In this document: piece after piece, positions 42,305-50,992 of the stretch
Layout of the letters: every line of letters begins with the position of its first letter
Position numbering within the stretch: the stretch's first letter is position 1
Assembly (NCBI RefSeq): GCF_001613125.1
Contig: NZ_BDBT01000014.1
Coordinates: 90,353 to 154,352 of the forward strand
Reading direction: 5' to 3'
Length of the DNA stretch: 64,000 nucleotides
DNA from: Nocardia shimofusensis NBRC 100134
GTDB lineage: Bacteria > Actinomycetota > Actinomycetes > Mycobacteriales > Mycobacteriaceae
The notes under the pieces: model-generated
Seen by the model: only the letters and a program-made list of their open reading frames with translations
What the model was told of the DNA's origin: nothing
The model's database searches: none
Made by a program: the position numbers and the translations under genes

Positions 42305-43422
42305 CGGGGCTGACTTCCGTTGCGGGCCCGGTGCACCCAGGCACTGGCCAATTCGGGGTGCTCGCGCCGGGTGGGCGAGGCGATGACGGTGGCGTTGCGG
42401 CGCGGGCCGGGCATGGCGATGATGTCGTCGCCGCCGACCCACCAGCCGTCCTTGATCAACTGATTGCGCCTGCGCCGGTAGGCGACCTGCAGGCCGTCGC
42501 TGCGCACGTGCAGTTCGTCGGCGAGGTCGAAGGGCAGCAGTTCGGGCCGCTGGGCCTCCACGACCGGGCGGTCCTGCAGCAGGATCTTCTCGATGCGCTT
42601 GCGGGCGTTGTCGTCGGCCCAGGCGCCGGTGAAGAAGTTGCGGTAGCCGAGGATCTTGATCAGCGTCTTGTCCTGGGAGACCGGGATGTTGAAGTCGTAG
42701 AGGATCAGCTCGCCGATCGACAGGCGAACGTGCAGCTTCACCACGTTCGGCAGGTACCAGCCGTTGGTGACGACGACGTGCTCCGGGCGCTGCCTGCGCT
42801 TGGACAGCCAGCCCCACAGGCCCTTCGGCGGCGGCGGGCTCATCGGAATGTCGGCCTCGGCGGACCAGTCGTCGGAGCGAATCGCGAAATCGGGGATCTG
42901 CGGCTTGTCGGGGTTGCCGAAGGCGGTGCCGTGCACGAACGGGGTGTGCGAGGCGTCGACGGCGTTCTCGAAAACCCGCTCGTAGTTGGCGTCCATCTCC
43001 ATCTCGACCTGGACCATGCGGAAGGCGGGGTCGTCGTGCTGGGGGATGTGCGGGATCGGCGGGCGTTCCGCTTCGGGCAGGTCGCCGATGAACGCCCACA
43101 CCATGCCGTATCGCTCTTCGGTGGGATAGGCGTCCACCCGCGCTTTGCGGGGGATCGTGCGTCCCTCGGCGTTGGCGGGGATCTTCGTACACGCGCCGTC
43201 GGGATCGAATTCCCAGCCGTGGTACGGGCAGGTGATGCGGTCGCCGCTGACCGTGCCCTGGGCCAGCGAACCGCCGCGGTGCACGCACAGGTCCGACATG
43301 CACACCGGCTTGCCCGCCCGGTCGCGGTAGAGCACGAATTCCTGGCCGAGGCAGGTGACCCGGGCCGGCTTGCGGGTGACGCGGTCCGCGAATTCCAGCG
43401 CGTACCAGAAGTTCTTCATCAT
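42301..43422 (-). CDS. Rieske non-heme iron oxygenase, possible tetrapyrrole ring-opening enzyme
   Basis: 373-residue oxygenase. Rieske [2Fe-2S] ligands are Cys46/His48 (CVH) and Cys65/His68 (CPYH). The mononuclear iron site is N153-x2-D156-x2-H159-x4-H164 in ENAVDASHTPFVHG, comparable to NLTDPAHVPYAH of plant pheophorbide a oxygenase but also to other aromatic-ring oxygenases. The CxxC seen near the C-terminus of plant PaO is absent. The class assignment is firm; PaO-like ring opening is suggested by the adjacent RCCR homologues. No ferredoxin or reductase gene is visible nearby, so it must borrow electrons. Confidence 0.82.
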   Translation of the reverse strand: MMKNFWYALEFADRVTRKPARVTCLGQEFVLYRDRAGKPVCMSDLCVHRGGSLAQGTVSGDRITCPYHGWEFDPDGACTKIPANAEGRTIPRKARVDAYPTEERYGMVWAFIGDLPEAERPPIPHIPQHDDPAFRMVQVEMEMDANYERVFENAVDASHTPFVHGTAFGNPDKPQIPDFAIRSDDWSAEADIPMSPPPPKGLWGWLSKRRQRPEHVVVTNGWYLPNVVKLHVRLSIGELILYDFNIPVSQDKTLIKILGYRNFFTGAWADDNARKRIEKILLQDRPVVEAQRPELLPFDLADELHVRSDGLQVAYRRRRNQLIKDGWWVGGDDIIAMPGPRRNATVIASPTRREHPELASAWVHRARNGSQPR

Positions 43423-43433
43423 GAGGAAAGCTC

Positions 43434-44411
43434 CTATCGGTGGTGCAGGACGACCCTGTCGTCGAAGGCCGGGCTGTGGCCGAAGGCCGCGAGGTCGGCT
43501 CGTGCCTGCGTCGAGTCGGTGAGGTGGGCGCGCAGGAACAGCGTGGTCAGCCGCGAGAACGGGCCGAGCGCGTCGGTGTCGGCGGGGCCGTCGAGGAAGG
43601 CGCGGGCCGCGGTAGGGTCCGCGTCGGCGATGCCGAAGTGGTTGGCGCCCTCGATGATCGCGAGCAGATGACCGCCGCCCAGGTGACCGTCACCGGGCAG
43701 GGCTTCCTTGAACGTCCTGGTGACCGGGTCGGGCCGATCCGTGCCGTCCTCGCCGTAGCGGTCGGCGCTGCCCATGATGACGCCGTCGTTGGTGCCCACA
43801 CCCAGCAGGACCGGGCAGTCGACCTGGGCGGGCAGCACCGTGCCCGGATCCCAGCCGAGCATGGTGGCGACCATCGTGTGCGCGCCCCAGGCGAAGACCG
43901 CCTCGATGCCGGGGAAGAACCTGGCCGACTGCAGGGCGACGGTGCCGCCCGCCGAATGCCCGCCGAGGCCCACCCGGCCCAGGTCGAGCGCACTCGCCAG
44001 CGGCCCTTCGGTGTTCAGATCGGCGAGTGCGGACAGGACGGCTCCGATGGCCGGGCAGGTGGGGCCGTTGCCGTAGGCGCCCGGCCGCGCGGCCGCCAGT
44101 TCGACGCCGGGTGTCAGGCCGACCTGGCCGCCGAACAGCTCGGCGACCCGGTCGAAGGTGACGACCACGAAGCCGTTCTCGGCGATGGCGGTGGCGTAGC
44201 GCCGGTAGGCGTCCTGACCGACGTTCACTCCGGAGACGAACAGCACCACCGGATACGGCGCGCCCGCGGAGTCCGCGCTGAACACACCGGTGAGTCGTTC
44301 GGCGTCGTCGCCGCGCACCTCGGCGGGGTAGTACACCTTCAGATGCGCGGTGTCGAAGGGACTCTCCCCGCTGGTGCGTACCGACCACCACAGCGAACGG
44401 ACGATGCTCAC
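43434..44411 (-). CDS. alpha/beta hydrolase, chlorophyllase-like
   Basis: 325-residue cytosolic hydrolase with PYPVVLFVSGVNVGQDAYRR (oxyanion strand), nucleophile Ser in LGGHSAGGTVAL (about residue 150), acid region LLGVGTNDGV and catalytic His in EGANHFGIAD. The opening PVVLF-SG followed by Y-RYATAIAENGFVVVTFD and the GHSxGG elbow resemble chlorophyllase and related PAF-acetylhydrolase-like enzymes. In this operon, cleavage of the phytyl ester or a propionate ester of a tetrapyrrole is a logical role. GTG start overlaps the previous stop (GTGA). Confidence 0.72.
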   Translation of the reverse strand: MSIVRSLWWSVRTSGESPFDTAHLKVYYPAEVRGDDAERLTGVFSADSAGAPYPVVLFVSGVNVGQDAYRRYATAIAENGFVVVTFDRVAELFGGQVGLTPGVELAAARPGAYGNGPTCPAIGAVLSALADLNTEGPLASALDLGRVGLGGHSAGGTVALQSARFFPGIEAVFAWGAHTMVATMLGWDPGTVLPAQVDCPVLLGVGTNDGVIMGSADRYGEDGTDRPDPVTRTFKEALPGDGHLGGGHLLAIIEGANHFGIADADPTAARAFLDGPADTDALGPFSRLTTLFLRAHLTDSTQARADLAAFGHSPAFDDRVVLHHR

Positions 44412-45220
44412 GACTGTCCCGGACGGTCCAGCACCCGGTCGCCGCCCCAGAGCGCGCGCACCAGACGGTTGGTGAGCTCGGCGCCGAACATGCGCTCGCC
44501 CATGACGTTCGCCGGATCGCGCTCGGCGATATTGCGCCGGATCGCCAGGTCACGGGTCGCCAGCGCCCGCTGCTCCTCGGCGGGCACCGGCTCGGCCTCG
44601 TCCACCCAGGTCAGCCATTGGTCGACCCGGCCGCGCAGGATCTCGGCGACGGTGTCCAGGTTGGGGCGGGTCGGCGGGAACGAGTAGCAGTACGCGGTGG
44701 GCGACAGGCTCGACCGGATGAAGCCGGTGCGACTGGTGAACCACACGAAATCCGGGTGGGCCGTTTTGAAATCGAGCCACGGTGCGTCGTGGGGGTCGTA
44801 GTACTTGTCGAAGTAGGCGCCGTCGGCGACGAGATCGCCGCGCGGGATCGAGTCGACGTAGAACCAGCCCTCCGGCCACAACAGCATGGCGATACCCAGA
44901 TGCGGGACCTTGATCTGCGGACCCAGCCACAGAGTCAGGTGCAGGTTCACGAATCCTGAACTCGGGTCGCCGATCCAGGAATCCACCAGCCAGTCGACCT
45001 CGGGACCGCTGTAGGCGGCCAGACTCCCCGAGGGGCCGGACTCCGGGTCGCCGTAACTCTCCAGATCCTCGGTCGAAGGATCGCGCACCAGCTCGAAGCG
45101 CTCGGTCAGACGACCCTTCAGTTCGGTGAGCAGGGCGCGCCATTCGGTGAAGGTCTCGGTCACATCGGCGCGTGGGTGCTCGTCGACCATCTGCTCGACG
45201 TGTTGGAGCGTTTCGCTCAC
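44408..45220 (-). CDS. red chlorophyll catabolite reductase homologue
   Basis: 270 residues that align along most of their length with plant RCCR, by eye. VDSWIGDPSSGFVNLHLTLW matches the plant IGSWI segment; KVPHLGIAMLL then the DLV-DYL-like GDLVADGAYFDKYYD, FIRSSLSPTAY (plant FVRSAFSPTA), EILRGRVDQWLTWV, RDLAIRRNIAE and ERMFGAELTNRLVRAL (plant PRMFGEEVSSRVVHAI) follow in order. RCCR uses reduced ferredoxin, without a cofactor of its own, to reduce the open-chain product of pheophorbide a oxygenase. The residue aligned with the plant Glu in VVELIQ is Ala here, so substrate or protonation may differ. GTG start with GGAG upstream. Confidence 0.78.
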   Translation of the reverse strand: MSETLQHVEQMVDEHPRADVTETFTEWRALLTELKGRLTERFELVRDPSTEDLESYGDPESGPSGSLAAYSGPEVDWLVDSWIGDPSSGFVNLHLTLWLGPQIKVPHLGIAMLLWPEGWFYVDSIPRGDLVADGAYFDKYYDPHDAPWLDFKTAHPDFVWFTSRTGFIRSSLSPTAYCYSFPPTRPNLDTVAEILRGRVDQWLTWVDEAEPVPAEEQRALATRDLAIRRNIAERDPANVMGERMFGAELTNRLVRALWGGDRVLDRPGQS

Positions 45221-45224
45221 CTTC

Positions 45225-46835
45225 TCACTCCGTTCCTGTGGTGGTGGTGGCGAGCGGCCCGCGCGGGCGCCCGTCCACGAGATCGGTGCCTCGGGAGACG
45301 TTGCGGTTCACCGCTTGGGCGGGCCGGAGGGTGCCGCGCAGACTCACCGATCCGGCGACGGTCTCGCTCACCACGGGGTGGCTGATGACCCCGGTGAACG
45401 GCCCCTGCCAAGCGGTCCACAGCGTGAAGTCCGGGCTGAGCGCGAAACAGGCACCGTGGAATTCGGCGTTGCCGTCGTAGCCCGCGCTCACGACATTGAG
45501 CCGGTTCTCGGCGGCGCGCTCGGGCAGCCCGAGCTTGTATTCCCACGGCTCCGACGGTGAGTGCGGAACCGCGACGACGTCGGCGTCGGCGACCGCCGCC
45601 AACCGGAAGGTCTCGGGCAGGATCGCGTCGTCGCCGACCACGATCGCCAGCCGGCCCCACGGCAAGTCGAAGATCAGCAGTTCGTCGCCGAGTGCGGTCA
45701 GCCACGGGTGGCGGGCGGTCGCGTGCAGTTGCGGCTGACGACCCGCGACGCCCTCGGCATTCACGAGCAGTCCGTGATGCGCCGCGCCGGCGCGCGCCGA
45801 GAACACCACGTGGGCACTGGTGCCCGAGAGCGCCTCGCGCACCTCCTCGACGGTGATCTCGGCCAGTTCGGGCAGCACGATCACAGCGGCCCCGGCCTGC
45901 GCGGCCGCCCGGATCAGCGCCGCCTCCGCCACCACCACCGCGGCGGACACGGTGGCCGCTCCCGGGGGCGCGGTGCGCGGCGACGGTGCGCTCAGCGGTC
46001 CGTAGATCTCCGGGCGGCGCACGGCGAGCAGATCGGTGCCGTCGGGCCGGGTCTTGTCGTCGGCGCGGGCCGGGTCGATATCGGCGACCACGATCGCCTC
46101 CCCGGCGGGCGGTGCGATGGCGACGACCGTGCCGTCCGGGGCGACGATCTGGCTCTCACCCGCGCCGTGCAGCCGATCGGCGGGCACGCCCAGCCGGGCG
46201 GCGATGTCGGGCAGCTCGTCCTCGGGCAGCAAGGGGCCGACCTTGTTCGCGGCGACCACCCACACCTTGTTCTCCGCCGCGCGCACCGGCACGTGCAGGC
46301 TCGCCTCGTCGACGGCGAAGGAATTGAGGCTGTTCAAAAGGATCTGCGCCCCGCGCACGGCCATCGAGCGGGTGACCTCGTTGATGACCCCTTCCATGCA
46401 GGCGTACATCCCGAGGCGTCCGAGCGGAGTCTCGACGACCGGCGAATCGACCTCGCCAGGATCGAAGTAGTCGTTCTCCGCGCCCATCAGCACCTGCTTG
46501 TCGGACTCGCCGAGCAGGGCGCCGTCCGGGCCGTAGAGCAGGCTCGTGGCGGTGGTGCGGCCGTCGTCGCGGGCGAGGCTGATGCCGATCTTGACGTAGA
46601 TGCCGTGCCGCGCGGCACGTTCGGAGACGGCGGTGAGGAAGTCGTCACCGAGGCGGCGGGCCTCCCGGCGTGCGTGCTCGCGATCGGCGTACCAGGATAG
46701 GTGATTACAGAATTCCGGCAGAACGACCAGTTCGGCACCCGCTTCGGCGGCAGAATCGATGGCGCGCAGGCATGCGAGCAGATTGGCCGTCGCATCGGTG
46801 CCCGCAGCGAATTGCGCGGCTGCGACTCGACTCAT
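45225..46835 (-). CDS. two-domain nitrilase-superfamily amidohydrolase
   Basis: 536-residue fusion of two carbon-nitrogen hydrolase domains. Domain 1 (about 1-260) has the full triad Glu41 (LPEFC), Lys113 (SDKQVLM) and Cys146 (MYACMEG). Domain 2 (about 295-500) keeps the fold (IVLPELAE, WEYKLGLPERAAENRLNVV) but has Asp where the nucleophilic Cys should be (VVGDDAI) and no matching Lys, so it is probably structural or regulatory. It should hydrolyse an amide or nitrile. First gene of the nine-gene minus-strand operon; ATG 46835 has GAGG upstream. Confidence 0.82.
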   Translation of the reverse strand: MSRVAAAQFAAGTDATANLLACLRAIDSAAEAGAELVVLPEFCNHLSWYADREHARREARRLGDDFLTAVSERAARHGIYVKIGISLARDDGRTTATSLLYGPDGALLGESDKQVLMGAENDYFDPGEVDSPVVETPLGRLGMYACMEGVINEVTRSMAVRGAQILLNSLNSFAVDEASLHVPVRAAENKVWVVAANKVGPLLPEDELPDIAARLGVPADRLHGAGESQIVAPDGTVVAIAPPAGEAIVVADIDPARADDKTRPDGTDLLAVRRPEIYGPLSAPSPRTAPPGAATVSAAVVVAEAALIRAAAQAGAAVIVLPELAEITVEEVREALSGTSAHVVFSARAGAAHHGLLVNAEGVAGRQPQLHATARHPWLTALGDELLIFDLPWGRLAIVVGDDAILPETFRLAAVADADVVAVPHSPSEPWEYKLGLPERAAENRLNVVSAGYDGNAEFHGACFALSPDFTLWTAWQGPFTGVISHPVVSETVAGSVSLRGTLRPAQAVNRNVSRGTDLVDGRPRGPLATTTTGTE

Positions 46836-46871
46836 GGCATCGTCCTCTTCTCGCTACGCAGTATGCCAGGG

Positions 46872-46896
46872 GTTTCGCTCTTCGAAACGACGTTTC
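46872..46896 (-). promoter_or_regulatory. composite operator of the nitrilase-to-FAD-dehydrogenase operon
   Basis: GTTTCG-CTCTT-CGAAAC (46872-46888, perfect inverted repeat) runs into GAAAC-GAC-GTTTC (46884-46896), giving three half-sites in 25 bp. On the minus strand it lies just upstream of a CATACT -10-like element and the nitrilase start. The same three-half-site layout stands at 52319-52343. Confidence 0.75.
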
Positions 46897-47017
46897 CGAA
46901 TTTTCCGATTCTGTCCGACTGCTGGTCGGGCGTCCAGACGGGTAACGGGCTCTTCATGGCGACGTAACGGACCGCTGATCGAGCGAGCCGCCCCGCCTCC
47001 GGCCTGCGCGGGACCGC

Positions 47018-48442
47018 TCAGGTCGGATAGGCATTGGCGGCCGAACCCGCGCCCCCGGCCCGGAAGGCGGCGGGCAGGTGCCGCACGGCGGACTGCGCGT
47101 ACTCCCGCAGTCCCTCTTCGCCGTACTCCCGGCCGAAGCCGCTTTTCTTCCTGCCGCCGAACGGCGCGCGCAGCGACATGCCGGTGCGGTTGTGGGTGTT
47201 CACGAAGGTGAAACCGGCCTCGAGACGGGAGGCGATCGCGAAGGCGCGTTCCTCGTCCGCCGACCACACCGACGCACCGAGCCCCAGTTCGCTGTCGTTC
47301 GCCCGTTCCACGACCTCCTCGACAGTGTCGTAGGTGAGCACCGGCAGTGCGGGCCCGAACTGCTCGAGCCGCACCAGGTCGGCGTCGTCGGGCAGATCGA
47401 GGACCAGAGTGGGGGAGAGGAAGTACCCGTCGCTGTCCGGCGCGTGCGCCAGGGTGATGAGCTGCCCGCCGCGCTCGACGGCATCGGTCAGCAGTGCCGC
47501 GACCCGATCGGCCGCCGCTCGCGAGACCACCGGTCCCATCGTGACCGCTTCGTCGGTCGGGTCGCCCACAGTCAGGATGCGCGCCGCCGCGGCGCGATAC
47601 GAATCGACGAACTCGGCATATCTGCCGCGCGGCACATACAGCCGCTTGGCCGCCATGCACACCTGGCCGGAGGTCGCGAACGAGGCGAGCACCAACCGCT
47701 CGTAATCGCTGTCGCTCAGCCGGAAATCGTCGAGGAAGATCGCCGGATCGTTGCCGCCGAGCTCGAGCAGAACCGGCTTGAGCGCCCCACCCGCCGCGGC
47801 CGCGATACTGCGCCCGGCGGTCTCGCCTCCGGTGAAGGCGACCTTGCGCACCGCGTCGTGGCCGATCAGCGCCAGCACCGTCTCGGGATCGCCGTGCACC
47901 ACAGTGGTGTGCGGCAGCATGTCGGCGACCGCCTGCACGGTCAGCGGCGCCAGCGGAGACGGCTTGAGCACAGCCGCGTTCCCCGCCGCCAGCGCGGGCG
48001 CCAGTTTCAGCATGGACAGGATGACCGGCGCGTTCCACGGCGTGATCGCCAGCACCACCCCGAATGGCACCGCCCCGATCTCCAACCGGCCGCCCTCGTC
48101 GTCCAGCGCCGAATCTGTCAGCACCGACGCGGCATTCGCGCACACCCAGCGCAGATACGTCACCGCGAAGGCGATCTCGCCCCGGCAGTCGGCGATCGGC
48201 TTCCCGGATTCCCTGGCCAGCAACACCGCCAGCTCGGGTACCCGACCGGCCAGCGCGTCGGCCGCCTCGGACAACACCGCCAGCCGCTCGGCGATGGGGC
48301 GAGGCGACCACTCCAGGAACTGTTCGTGGGCTTTCCTCGCCACCGCGTCCACCGCCGCGGGCCCGGTGAGCGGCACCTCGCCGACGATCTGCGTGGGTTC
48401 GGCCGGATTCTCGCGTTCGATCCACCGTCTCGACCGGGACAT
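47018..48442 (-). CDS. aldehyde dehydrogenase
   Basis: 474-residue NAD(P)+-dependent aldehyde dehydrogenase. PWNAPV (cofactor region), KPSPLAP, FTGGETAG, catalytic Glu in LELGGND and catalytic Cys in TSGQVCMAAKR are present. Last gene of the 52.3-47.0 kb operon, starting one base after the monooxygenase stop. In the proposed pathway it could oxidise a formyl group exposed by ring opening, or phytenal from the chlorophyll side chain; substrate is not readable. Confidence 0.85.
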   Translation of the reverse strand: MSRSRRWIERENPAEPTQIVGEVPLTGPAAVDAVARKAHEQFLEWSPRPIAERLAVLSEAADALAGRVPELAVLLARESGKPIADCRGEIAFAVTYLRWVCANAASVLTDSALDDEGGRLEIGAVPFGVVLAITPWNAPVILSMLKLAPALAAGNAAVLKPSPLAPLTVQAVADMLPHTTVVHGDPETVLALIGHDAVRKVAFTGGETAGRSIAAAAGGALKPVLLELGGNDPAIFLDDFRLSDSDYERLVLASFATSGQVCMAAKRLYVPRGRYAEFVDSYRAAAARILTVGDPTDEAVTMGPVVSRAAADRVAALLTDAVERGGQLITLAHAPDSDGYFLSPTLVLDLPDDADLVRLEQFGPALPVLTYDTVEEVVERANDSELGLGASVWSADEERAFAIASRLEAGFTFVNTHNRTGMSLRAPFGGRKKSGFGREYGEEGLREYAQSAVRHLPAAFRAGGAGSAANAYPT

Positions 48443-48443
48443 G

Positions 48444-49592
48444 TCAGCTCAGCGAATCGATCAGGCAGGCACGTCGCAGATAGGCGCGCGCGGCTTCCGG
48501 ATCGGCGGCCAGCGCCCGCAATCGTTCGTGTTCGGCGGCATTGTCTGCGCGGTCCGCGCGAATCCGCGACCAGTTGTCGTGGCTGGTGCGCTGCACGTGC
48601 TCCACCGCCACGGTGCGCCGCCGCCGCGCCGTCTCGGTCAGCACGTCGTCGGGGCCGCCCGCCAGCACGTCGGCCAGCGCCGCCGCCATCGTCACCGCGT
48701 CGTGGATGCCACTGTTCATGCCGAGCCCGCCGAGCGGATTGTTGACGTGCGCGGCATCGCCCATCAGCAGCACCCGATCGAACCGGAACTGCCCGGTCAC
48801 CCGCTGGTGCACCCGATACAGCGAGGCGTGCACAATCTGCCACGGCCGACCGAGATCGGCGACGCCGTTCAATCTTTCGGGCAGTCGCGCGATCTCGTCG
48901 TCGTCGGGGGTGCCCGCCGGCGTCGGCAGCAGGACTCGCCAATGCTGCGGAGTCCGCAACAGCACCAGCCATTCGTCCGGATCGAACACATAGTTGATCG
49001 GCGCGATTCCCGGCAGCGCGGCGTCGAGTTCCTCGTCCACCGAGGCCACCAGGAATCGTTCGGGATAGGTGGTGCCGGCGAATTCCGCACCCAGCGCCTT
49101 GCGGACCGCCGAGTGCGCGCCGTCCGCACCGATGAGCCAATCCGCTCGCAGCACACCCTGATCGGTGCGCACCAGCACCTCGTCGCCGTCCTGGACGACG
49201 TCGCGAACGCGCACCCGGAAGCGGATATCGGTCTCGGAGGGGAGCGCGTCGAGCAGGATCGGGGTGAGCCTGCTCTGCTCGCACTGCACGCGATACGGGA
49301 AGGCGGTGTCCTCGGCGAGCACCGCGAGATCGAGGGTGGCGATCTCCCCGCCCCGCCGATCCCGGTATTGGAATGTGGGAGCGACGATTCCACGCTCGAG
49401 CAAGGCGTCGCCCACGCCGAGGCTGTGCAGCATCTCCAGCGTCGGCGGGTGGAAGGTCGAAGCGCGCGACTCCGCGGCCAAGTCCGGGCCCTGCTCGACA
49501 ACCGTCACCGTGACGCCGCGACGGGCCAGTGTGAGCGCGGCGGTCAGCCCCACCGGGCCCGCCCCGACGACCACCACGTGCGGCTCGTTCAT
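48444..49592 (-). CDS. FAD-dependent aromatic-type monooxygenase
   Basis: 382-residue class A flavin monooxygenase of the PHBH/UbiH type: GAGPVGLTAALTLARRG (FAD), the DG motif in GADGAHSAVRK and LLMGDAAHVNNPLGGLGMN closing on FAD. It should hydroxylate an activated ring using NAD(P)H and oxygen. ATG 49592 overlaps the previous stop (ATGA). Pyrrolic or imide rings from tetrapyrrole breakdown are possible substrates, by context only. Confidence 0.85.
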   Translation of the reverse strand: MNEPHVVVVGAGPVGLTAALTLARRGVTVTVVEQGPDLAAESRASTFHPPTLEMLHSLGVGDALLERGIVAPTFQYRDRRGGEIATLDLAVLAEDTAFPYRVQCEQSRLTPILLDALPSETDIRFRVRVRDVVQDGDEVLVRTDQGVLRADWLIGADGAHSAVRKALGAEFAGTTYPERFLVASVDEELDAALPGIAPINYVFDPDEWLVLLRTPQHWRVLLPTPAGTPDDDEIARLPERLNGVADLGRPWQIVHASLYRVHQRVTGQFRFDRVLLMGDAAHVNNPLGGLGMNSGIHDAVTMAAALADVLAGGPDDVLTETARRRRTVAVEHVQRTSHDNWSRIRADRADNAAEHERLRALAADPEAARAYLRRACLIDSLS

Positions 49593-50992
49593 GACGTGTG
49601 CAGGGCGAATCGCCCCTCGACGCCGACCACCCGGGCGCCGGTGAAGAAGCGCAGCGTCTCGGTTGTGCCCTCCTCACCGAGACCGGACAGACCCCACGCC
49701 GGGCGCGGCGTCATGAGATGCAGACTCATGATCGTCGAGCCGTTGACCTTCACCTCACCCGCGCGAATGCGGCGCGCCACCGCCAGCGCCTGGTCGAGGT
49801 CGGAGCCACAGACATAGCCCTCCAGGCCGTAGGGCACGGCATTGGCCACATCCGCCGGGTCGGTGTTCCGGTCGTAGGTGACGACGGCGGCGACCGGTCC
49901 GAACACCTCGTCGGGCAGATCCTGTTCGACCAGGGTCGGCGGGAAGTAGTTGCCCGCGGCAGGCAGCGTGCCGAACGACCGTGCGGGCATCCCCGCGATG
50001 GCCTTGGTCAGCGTCTCGATGTGCCGGGAGTGGATCTGCGGACCCAGATCGGTCGCGGGATCCAGCGGCGAGCCGATGGTCAACTCGTCCAGGCGTTCCG
50101 CGGTCGCCGCCACGATCTCGGCCGCGCGTGCCTCGGGCAGGATCAACCGCCCCAGCGCGCGGCACCACTGCCCGTTCAGCGTGGTGAGCAGTTCCACCGC
50201 CATCCGCGCGGCGGCGTCGGTATCGGCATCGGGCAGCACGACCAGCGGATTGTGCCCGCCCAGCTCGAGCTGCACCGGCCGCAACAGTCCGGCGCTCGCC
50301 GTGGCGACCGCCTTCCCGCCCGGCACGCCGCCGGTGAAGGACACCGCCTTGACGCGCGGATCGGCGACCAGCGTCGCGCCGGTCCGCGCACCGCCGTGCA
50401 CCAGCTGGAACATACCGGGCGGCACATGCGCGGCGACGACCTTCGCCAGCACGACAGAACTGAACGGCGCCAGTTCGCTGCTCTTCAGGATGGCCGGGCA
50501 CCCCGCCGCCAGCGCATTGGCCACCTTGTGCGCGGCCATCGGCGCGGGCGCGTTCCACGGCACCAGGCACAGCGCGGGCCCCAGCGGCAGGCGATACACC
50601 TCGACGCCGTCGCGGTCCTCGCGCAGAATGCCCTCGCGCACCTGCTGGGCGGCCAGCCGGAACGCCCCCGCGACGATCACACCCAACGACGCGGCCTGCC
50701 GCAGCGGGACACCGGTGGTCACCGCCTCGAGTGCGGCGACGGCGCCGAGTCGGGGCTCCAGGACATCGGCGATCGCGTCCAGGACATCCGGGTCCACGGG
50801 ACCGCCGGCGGCCGCGGCGACCTCGAGACTGCGCTCGACCCGCGCGTCGGAACTGCCCACCGCGCGAACAGTCGGGCCCCCGGTGGCCGGATCCTCGAGA
50901 TCGAAGCCCAGATCGACGGTCGGCGTTGCCCATTCGCCGTCGATGTAGTCGAGTATCGGTGGAAGCGCCACCTGCCCTATGCGTCCGTCCAT
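49589..50992 (-). CDS. aldehyde dehydrogenase, second
   Basis: 467 residues with PWNAPAPMAAHKVANALAAG, KSSELAPFSSVVLAK, SFTGGVPGG, catalytic Glu in QLELGGHN and catalytic Cys in LNGQWCRALGRL. The region before the cofactor site is short compared with standard family members. It is only distantly similar to the other aldehyde dehydrogenase of this operon, so the two likely act on different aldehydes. Its ATG shares a base with the stop of the preceding gene (TGATG). Confidence 0.83.
   Translation of the reverse strand: MDGRIGQVALPPILDYIDGEWATPTVDLGFDLEDPATGGPTVRAVGSSDARVERSLEVAAAAGGPVDPDVLDAIADVLEPRLGAVAALEAVTTGVPLRQAASLGVIVAGAFRLAAQQVREGILREDRDGVEVYRLPLGPALCLVPWNAPAPMAAHKVANALAAGCPAILKSSELAPFSSVVLAKVVAAHVPPGMFQLVHGGARTGATLVADPRVKAVSFTGGVPGGKAVATASAGLLRPVQLELGGHNPLVVLPDADTDAAARMAVELLTTLNGQWCRALGRLILPEARAAEIVAATAERLDELTIGSPLDPATDLGPQIHSRHIETLTKAIAGMPARSFGTLPAAGNYFPPTLVEQDLPDEVFGPVAAVVTYDRNTDPADVANAVPYGLEGYVCGSDLDQALAVARRIRAGEVKVNGSTIMSLHLMTPRPAWGLSGLGEEGTTETLRFFTGARVVGVEGRFALHTS

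Noticed and set aside
42301..45220. Heme oxygenase-type heme degradation
   Set aside because: No heme oxygenase or IsdG/MhuD-like protein is present; the oxygenase is a Rieske enzyme.
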